Source: Levilactobacillus lanxiensis (GTDB lineage Bacteria; Bacillota; Bacilli; Lactobacillales; Lactobacillaceae). From it: a DNA stretch of 64,000 nt. The notes under the pieces are model-generated. The model saw nothing but the letters and a program-made list of their open reading frames with translations, did not search any database and was not told where the DNA came from. The stretch is from assembly GCF_016861655.1 (NCBI RefSeq), contig NZ_BOLN01000010.1, positions 1-64,000 on the forward strand. The letters run 5' to 3'. Positions 60,137 through 64,000 of this stretch are shown here, piece by piece. Position 1 is the stretch's first letter. Each line of letters begins with the position of its first letter. The translations under genes and the position numbers were made by a program.

Positions 60137-61072
60137 TTAATCCCCCTCTGATAACATCCCGTTCAAAGTACGTGTCAACCATTCTAAATTAAGGTTATCA
60201 GAATTTTTATCCACAAAAACATCCTTTGGAGTGATTATTTTGAAGTTCGGCCTCTCTTCTAAGAAGCCTAAATTATTCAAAAAGGTTCCTCTATCTGCAT
60301 CACTATATCCAATTGCATATACCATTAATTCAGCGTTCTGAAGCGCTCTTCTAACCATTTTTCCAATATGTTTATCTTGGAATGAGAACCCAATTATAAA
60401 TAAAACGGATTGTGGTTTATCTAATTCTAATTGAAATATCCTTAGCATTTCATAAAAATGATTCTGTAAAAAAGTTGTTGCAGCCTCAAGCCCCGTTGGT
60501 GGCACGACAACCGGCATTGGGCTAACTCGATTAATTATCCGAATATTTTCCTTTTCCTTAACCCAGTTCATAGAACCATGTGGTTTAATCACAGAAATCG
60601 ACGGTACCTCATTTAAATAATCGTTGTTCAATCCCCTATACGAAACAGTTCGATTGTAATTAGAACTGTCTAGCATTCTTTGAAAGTAGCCATTAGCACC
60701 ATCATTAAATACAATTCTATTATTCTTCGAAGCTTTATCGATAGCCTTTTCAATAAAAAGGTCATAATTCGTTGTAAAAATGTTAACGTTTTTAGGTGAC
60801 TGTCTTGAATTGGATAGATTTAAAAGATCGATAACTACTTGAATAAACCCGTCATATGTACTTTGTGTGTTTCTTACATTAGCACTTTGTCTATACCGAT
60901 CTAAAATTTCACGACTCGTTACCTCTACCTTTTTAAGTAGTTCACTATTCGTCAATCCTGCCATTAAAGGAATCGCTGGAACAGACGTGCCCGAACCTAG
61001 TAAAAAATTCAGTTGTTTCGTTATTGCTAAGTTTCTCATCCGCTTGCTTAACGTATCTACCTGATTATCCAT
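60137..61072 (-). CDS. SIR2-family NADase of a SIR2-HerA defence pair
   Basis: 311 residues. NAD-binding FLLGSGTSVPAIP (about residues 23-35), FTTNYDLFIEKAI (about 100), VIKPHGSMNW with the catalytic-type His (about 164), and a C-terminal GFSFQDKHIGKMV. In known SIR2-HerA systems SIR2 depletes NAD+ on phage infection as part of a complex with HerA. GGGAGA precedes the ATG. Confidence 0.88.
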   Translation of the reverse strand: MDNQVDTLSKRMRNLAITKQLNFLLGSGTSVPAIPLMAGLTNSELLKKVEVTSREILDRYRQSANVRNTQSTYDGFIQVVIDLLNLSNSRQSPKNVNIFTTNYDLFIEKAIDKASKNNRIVFNDGANGYFQRMLDSSNYNRTVSYRGLNNDYLNEVPSISVIKPHGSMNWVKEKENIRIINRVSPMPVVVPPTGLEAATTFLQNHFYEMLRIFQLELDKPQSVLFIIGFSFQDKHIGKMVRRALQNAELMVYAIGYSDADRGTFLNNLGFLEERPNFKIITPKDVFVDKNSDNLNLEWLTRTLNGMLSEGD

Positions 61073-61163
61073 AATACTGATCTCCCTACATACTCTTATT
61101 CAATCATATGACACAAGCCTCACACAATGAACCTAGTTGCCGTTAGCTTTAAGAAAAACCGCA

Positions 61164-61643
61164 TCACTTATGATACGGAGACCCCTCATTAATCATAAAC
61201 GCCCGGTAAACCTGCTCCGTCAACACCAGCCGCATTAACTGGTGGGGCAACGTGAACCGCCCAAATGAAATTTGGGTATTGGCGCGCTTCAGGACGGCCG
61301 GTGTGAGACCCAGTGAGCCCCCAATGACGAACGTGATGTCTGAGTGGCCGTAGGTGGTCAAGTCCTTTAGCTCCTTGGCAAACTCCTCCGACGAGCGTTC
61401 CTTGCCCAGAATGGCTAACGCGTAGACGTATTCGCGGTCCTTAATCTTACTCAGAATACGTTCACCCTCCGCAGCCATGACCTGGTCCATCTCCGCCTGG
61501 GACATACTTTCTGGCGCCTTTTCATCGGGCACCTCGACGATTGAAAACTTACAGAAGCGCGACAACCGCTTCGCGTATTCCGCGATTCCCTGTTTAAAAT
61601 ACTTTTCCTTGAGTTTACCGACAACGACAAATTTGATGTTCAT
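61164..61643 (-). CDS. rlmH: 23S rRNA (pseudouridine1915-N3)-methyltransferase
   Basis: 159 residues from the ATG at 61643 (AGGAGG six bases upstream), exactly the family length. SPOUT knot with [16 protein letters not shown] and the C-terminus [22 protein letters not shown]. It methylates position 1915 of 23S rRNA. Its last codons (PYHK, stop) form the attachment repeat of the SIR2-HerA cassette and remain intact. Confidence 0.97.
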   Translation of the reverse strand: MNIKFVVVGKLKEKYFKQGIAEYAKRLSRFCKFSIVEVPDEKAPESMSQAEMDQVMAAEGERILSKIKDREYVYALAILGKERSSEEFAKELKDLTTYGHSDITFVIGGSLGLTPAVLKRANTQISFGRFTLPHQLMRLVLTEQVYRAFMINEGSPYHK

Positions 61644-61664
61644 AATTAGCCTCCTGTACACAGG

Positions 61665-62002
61665 TTGTCCACAAAGTTATCCACAGGTGCACAACCTGAT
61701 TTCCTAGATATTGGGGGGTTCTACTTGGAGACCCCCCATATTTATTTTTTGTTAAAAAGTCAATATCAAATAAGTTATCCACCGTTTTAAGACGAAACGT
61801 CTGTTCGGACTATCCGCTTACAAACTACATGAGCACTGGCTTTGTCACCGATAAAGTAGCGAATAACTTTTTCTATCCACAGCTTTTTGCCGAGCCTGTG
61901 GATAACTTTTGCACCGGTTCCATTGCCGGTCTGGCCCTGTTCATAACTTTTCCACTGTTCTATTATGCCATTTATCCCCCAAGTTATCCACAGTTGTCCA
62001 CA
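61665..62002. other. cluster of seven DnaA boxes
   Basis: TTGTCCACA at 61665 and 61994; TTATCCACA at 61677, 61984 and on the minus strand at 61897-61905; TTATCCACC at 61775; CTATCCACA at 61873. An AT-rich stretch (61737-61775) follows the hairpin GGGGGGT/ACCCCCC. The 520-bp gap between rlmH and htrA holds no gene I support. It may be part of the origin region or a DnaA-titrating cluster. Confidence 0.82.
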
Positions 62003-62133
62003 GGCTTATTTTTGCCCCTGAATTACCACCCGGCGTTCCGCCTATTTCGTTCGGGCTCCCGACCGGCGGACACGTTTTCATTTCCTTCAAGCCAGTCGGA
62101 AACTTCGGTTTTTCATTAATTTTATTATCATCG

Positions 62134-62170
62134 CAAAAAGCGACCACCAGAAAATTCCGGTGGTCGCTTT
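62134..62170 (-). terminator. terminator of htrA
   Basis: AAAGCGACCACCGG.../CCAGTGGTCGCTTT-like stem (minus strand) followed by T5. Confidence 0.85.
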
Positions 62171-62184
62171 CATTTCAGATTCAA

Positions 62185-63534
62185 TTAGCTTTCTGAGTTG
62201 GCTGACGTTGAGGAGCTCAACTGAGAAGACGTCTCGGTCAATTTGACGTTGGCCGTCTTCTTCTTGCCATTGTGGTAGTACGTCATCGAGACCGTATCGT
62301 TCAGCTTATACTTGTAGAGGATGTCACGCAACGTGGACTGGTCAGAAATTTGGTGACCGCCCATGGCCGTGATGACGTCGTACTTGGCCAAACCAGCCTT
62401 CTTCGCTGGTGACCCGGCGCTGGCGCTCATCACAACGACCCCGCTCTCCACACTAGATGGCAGCTTCAGGATCGACTTCTGTTGGGCGCTGGAAACGTTG
62501 GCGAGATCCACGTAGGTAATCCCTAACGCTGGCCGCACAACCTTCCCCTTCTTGACCAATTGATTGATGATGTTGACGACTTCGTTTGATGGAATGGCAA
62601 AGCCCATCCCCTCAACACTAGTCCCTTCAGCATCGCTGGCAATCTTGGAAGAGGTGATCCCAACGACTTGGCCGCCGACGTTAATCAGCGCACCACCAGA
62701 GTTCCCCGGGTTAATCGCGGCATCGGTTTGGATAACCGTGGCATTCCCAGTCTGAGTACCTGATGAGTTCGTGGTTTCAATCGTCCGTTTCTTAGCGGAA
62801 ATGATTCCTTCCGTTAACGACGTTGCGTACTGGCTACCCAGCGGTGACCCGATGGCCAATGCAGTCTCGCCGACCTTGATCTTATCGGAATTCCCAAAGG
62901 AAGCGACGGTCTTCAAATCAGACCCGTTGACCTTCAAGACGGCCAAGTCGGTGACGGAATCCTTCCCGACTAATTTCGCCTGCAACTGCTTACCTGAGCT
63001 GGTCACCACGCGCAGAGCGGAAGACCCGGACACCACGTGATTGTTCGTCACGATGTAGGCGGTATTGCCGTCCTTCTTGTAAACGACCCCGGACCCTTCG
63101 GACGCCTCTTCCAGTTCGGATTTCGACTTGGAATTCGAGCTAGAAGATTCGGCGCCAAACAATTGACCCAGCGTACTGCTACTGCTGTTTTGCTTCTGTA
63201 AATTAATCACGGAGACCATGGCCCCCTTGACCTGATTAAAGGCCTTGGTCGACTGGCTAGACACGTTGACCGTCACGTTAGACGTCGACGCGTTGCCACT
63301 CTTATTACTGCCGGCTGGCACCGCGGTATCATTGATGCCACTATTATTCAGGTAAGTGATTCCGCCGTAAGCGGCACCCCCACCTAACAGCCCGGCGACC
63401 AGTGCCGTCACGGCCACCTTGGTCAAGGTCAGGCCGCCCCGTTGCCGTTTCCGCGGTTCCGGAGTGGGCGTTGGAGTTGCTTGGTTTTGATCATTATTTT
63501 CAAATTGATTATTATCGTTGTTATTGTTATCCAT
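62185..63534 (-). CDS. htrA: HtrA-family serine protease
   Basis: 449 residues from the ATG at 63534 (a GTG sits directly before it). A TM anchor follows a long N-terminal Asn/Gln and Pro/Thr stretch. Catalytic triad: His in VTNNHVVSG, Asp in TDLAVLKV, Ser in NPGNSGGAL. One C-terminal PDZ domain (YDVITAMGGHQISD). It degrades or refolds exported proteins. Ribosome site GGAGGG is 21 bases from the ATG, with the small hairpin GCGC-GTTA-GCGC in between. Confidence 0.95.
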   Translation of the reverse strand: MDNNNNDNNQFENNDQNQATPTPTPEPRKRQRGGLTLTKVAVTALVAGLLGGGAAYGGITYLNNSGINDTAVPAGSNKSGNASTSNVTVNVSSQSTKAFNQVKGAMVSVINLQKQNSSSSTLGQLFGAESSSSNSKSKSELEEASEGSGVVYKKDGNTAYIVTNNHVVSGSSALRVVTSSGKQLQAKLVGKDSVTDLAVLKVNGSDLKTVASFGNSDKIKVGETALAIGSPLGSQYATSLTEGIISAKKRTIETTNSSGTQTGNATVIQTDAAINPGNSGGALINVGGQVVGITSSKIASDAEGTSVEGMGFAIPSNEVVNIINQLVKKGKVVRPALGITYVDLANVSSAQQKSILKLPSSVESGVVVMSASAGSPAKKAGLAKYDVITAMGGHQISDQSTLRDILYKYKLNDTVSMTYYHNGKKKTANVKLTETSSQLSSSTSANSES

Positions 63535-63691
63535 CACATTGCGCTAACGCGCGAACCCTCCTCATTTATCGGCCAGGGACTTTGACGCTCTGGCCGTCGT
63601 TTTTTAATTATATTCATCTTAACGAGTGAGTATGAATTTTTTTCGATGATTCGGTGCTGAAGTCCTAAAGTTTACCAAATCTTACGAAGAA

Positions 63692-63918
63692 CCTGGGGTT
63701 AAGCTGTGTTGGGTCCGCCTCCGGGCGGGTGCAAATGGGACCGGAACGCGGTGGGCGCCCGTCCGGAGCCACAGAGCGGTCTCCGAACTTACTTTGAGCC
63801 TCACAAACCCGAGTCTCAAAGATAGCAGTTCCCTAAGCGGCAAAGACCGTCGCTAAGGGAACTCCCACGGCTAAGCCCATTTGCACCCGCCCTGCGGCTA
63901 ACACTGGCTTAGCCCCGG
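63692..63918 (-). repeat. structured 220-bp repeat, copy 2
   Basis: Outer arms CCTGGGGTTAAGC/GCTTAGCCCCGG; closing stem of 17 pairs GGGCGGGTGCAAATGGG (63723-63739)/CCCATTTGCACCCGCCC (63876-63892); three inner hairpins as in copy 1. Read on the minus strand the inner stem GTTCGGAG/CTCCGGAC has one G-U pair. It lies between htrA and a gene ending at 63938. Confidence 0.75.
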
Positions 63919-63937
63919 TTCGTCGTTATTTGGTAAA

Positions 63938-64000
63938 TTAGGTGGTCATTTGTTTGGATGTTGGTTTGGTTCTAGGCATTACTGGTTGGTTTGCTCGACT
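63938..64000 (-). CDS. partial C-terminus of an upstream gene, possibly walJ
   Basis: The only open frame at the edge reads SRANQPVMPRTKPTSKQMTT and stop at 63938. In related bacteria the walRK-HIJ operon precedes htrA, so the end of walJ would be expected here. The 20 residues are too few to identify it. Confidence 0.3.
   Translation of the reverse strand, partial: SRANQPVMPRTKPTSKQMTT

Larger units (their letters stand above)
57837..61175. mobile_element. SCC-like SIR2-HerA cassette at rlmH
   Basis: Bounded by direct repeats: TATCATAAGTGACGCAGTTT (minus strand, core 57837-57848) and TATCATAAGTGATGCGGTTT (core 61164-61175), the second being the 3' end of rlmH. Between them are only two genes, AT-rich unlike their neighbours, plus about 400 bp of non-coding sequence (57860-58272) in which I see no gene. 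No recombinase is inside, so the unit would need one in trans. Confidence 0.75.

Noticed and set aside
61829..62196. Open frames in the rlmH-htrA gap
   Set aside because: They run through DnaA boxes and a terminator, and read as poor protein.

Overview
The window reads as the chromosome of a heterofermentative-type Lactobacillaceae bacterium. Codon and protein style, type I-E repeats, WxL and DUF5776/MucBP surface proteins and a PyrR-type leader point that way; Levilactobacillus or a close genus is my guess, not proven. Most genes are moderately GC-rich. The right end is origin-proximal: rlmH and htrA, a cluster of DnaA boxes, and parS-like palindromes spread over the left two thirds. The origin and dnaA themselves are not in view.

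Layout. 1-2.6 kb: non-coding sequence, a small membrane protein and an intact solo TnpB element. 2.9-11.7 kb: yaaA, a TetR/YhgE pair, an M23 peptidase, pyrFE behind a PyrR-type attenuator, and an MFS transporter. 11.8-13.9 kb: a second, dead TnpB element sitting inside the start codon of a secreted-protein gene. 14-20 kb: a proline-iminopeptidase-like hydrolase, rsgA behind a structured leader, a TetM-like GTPase and a conserved hypothetical. 20-26 kb: two small secreted proteins and two WxL-like surface proteins. 26-31.3 kb: EAL protein, NADH-oxidase-like flavoprotein, MFS/carboxylesterase pair. 31.5-42.7 kb: more secreted proteins mixed with SDR/MerR, ArsR/PfpI/quinone-reductase stress modules. 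42.9-43.2 kb: an orphan type I-E CRISPR array. 43.5-47.7 kb: DUF2075 ATPase, rarA and small genes. 47.7-53.4 kb: a sortase-assembled pilus operon. 53.7-55.5 kb: a BspA/MucBP/DUF5776 surface protein. 55.9-57.7 kb: a broken ORF-3-like gene and a second SDR/MerR pair. 57.8-61.2 kb: an AT-rich SIR2-HerA defence cassette at the 3' end of rlmH. 61.2-64 kb: rlmH, DnaA boxes, htrA and a structured repeat.

Themes. (1) At least eight small secreted proteins share a P-K-x-x-R-G-T-W-like motif just after the signal peptide; they are scattered as singletons and pairs, and one relic remains. (2) The SIR2-HerA pair is bounded by rlmH-3'-end repeats like those used by staphylococcal SCC elements, with no recombinase inside. 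(3) A ~220-bp structured repeat occurs twice with compensatory base changes. (4) Four parS-like sites abut stop codons. (5) A TnpB element landed between AT and G of an ATG and its end supplies an in-frame TTG.

Regulation is readable in several places: two MerR-type 19-bp-spacer promoters for SDR genes, an ArsR palindrome pair around a quinone-reductase promoter, and the pyr attenuator.
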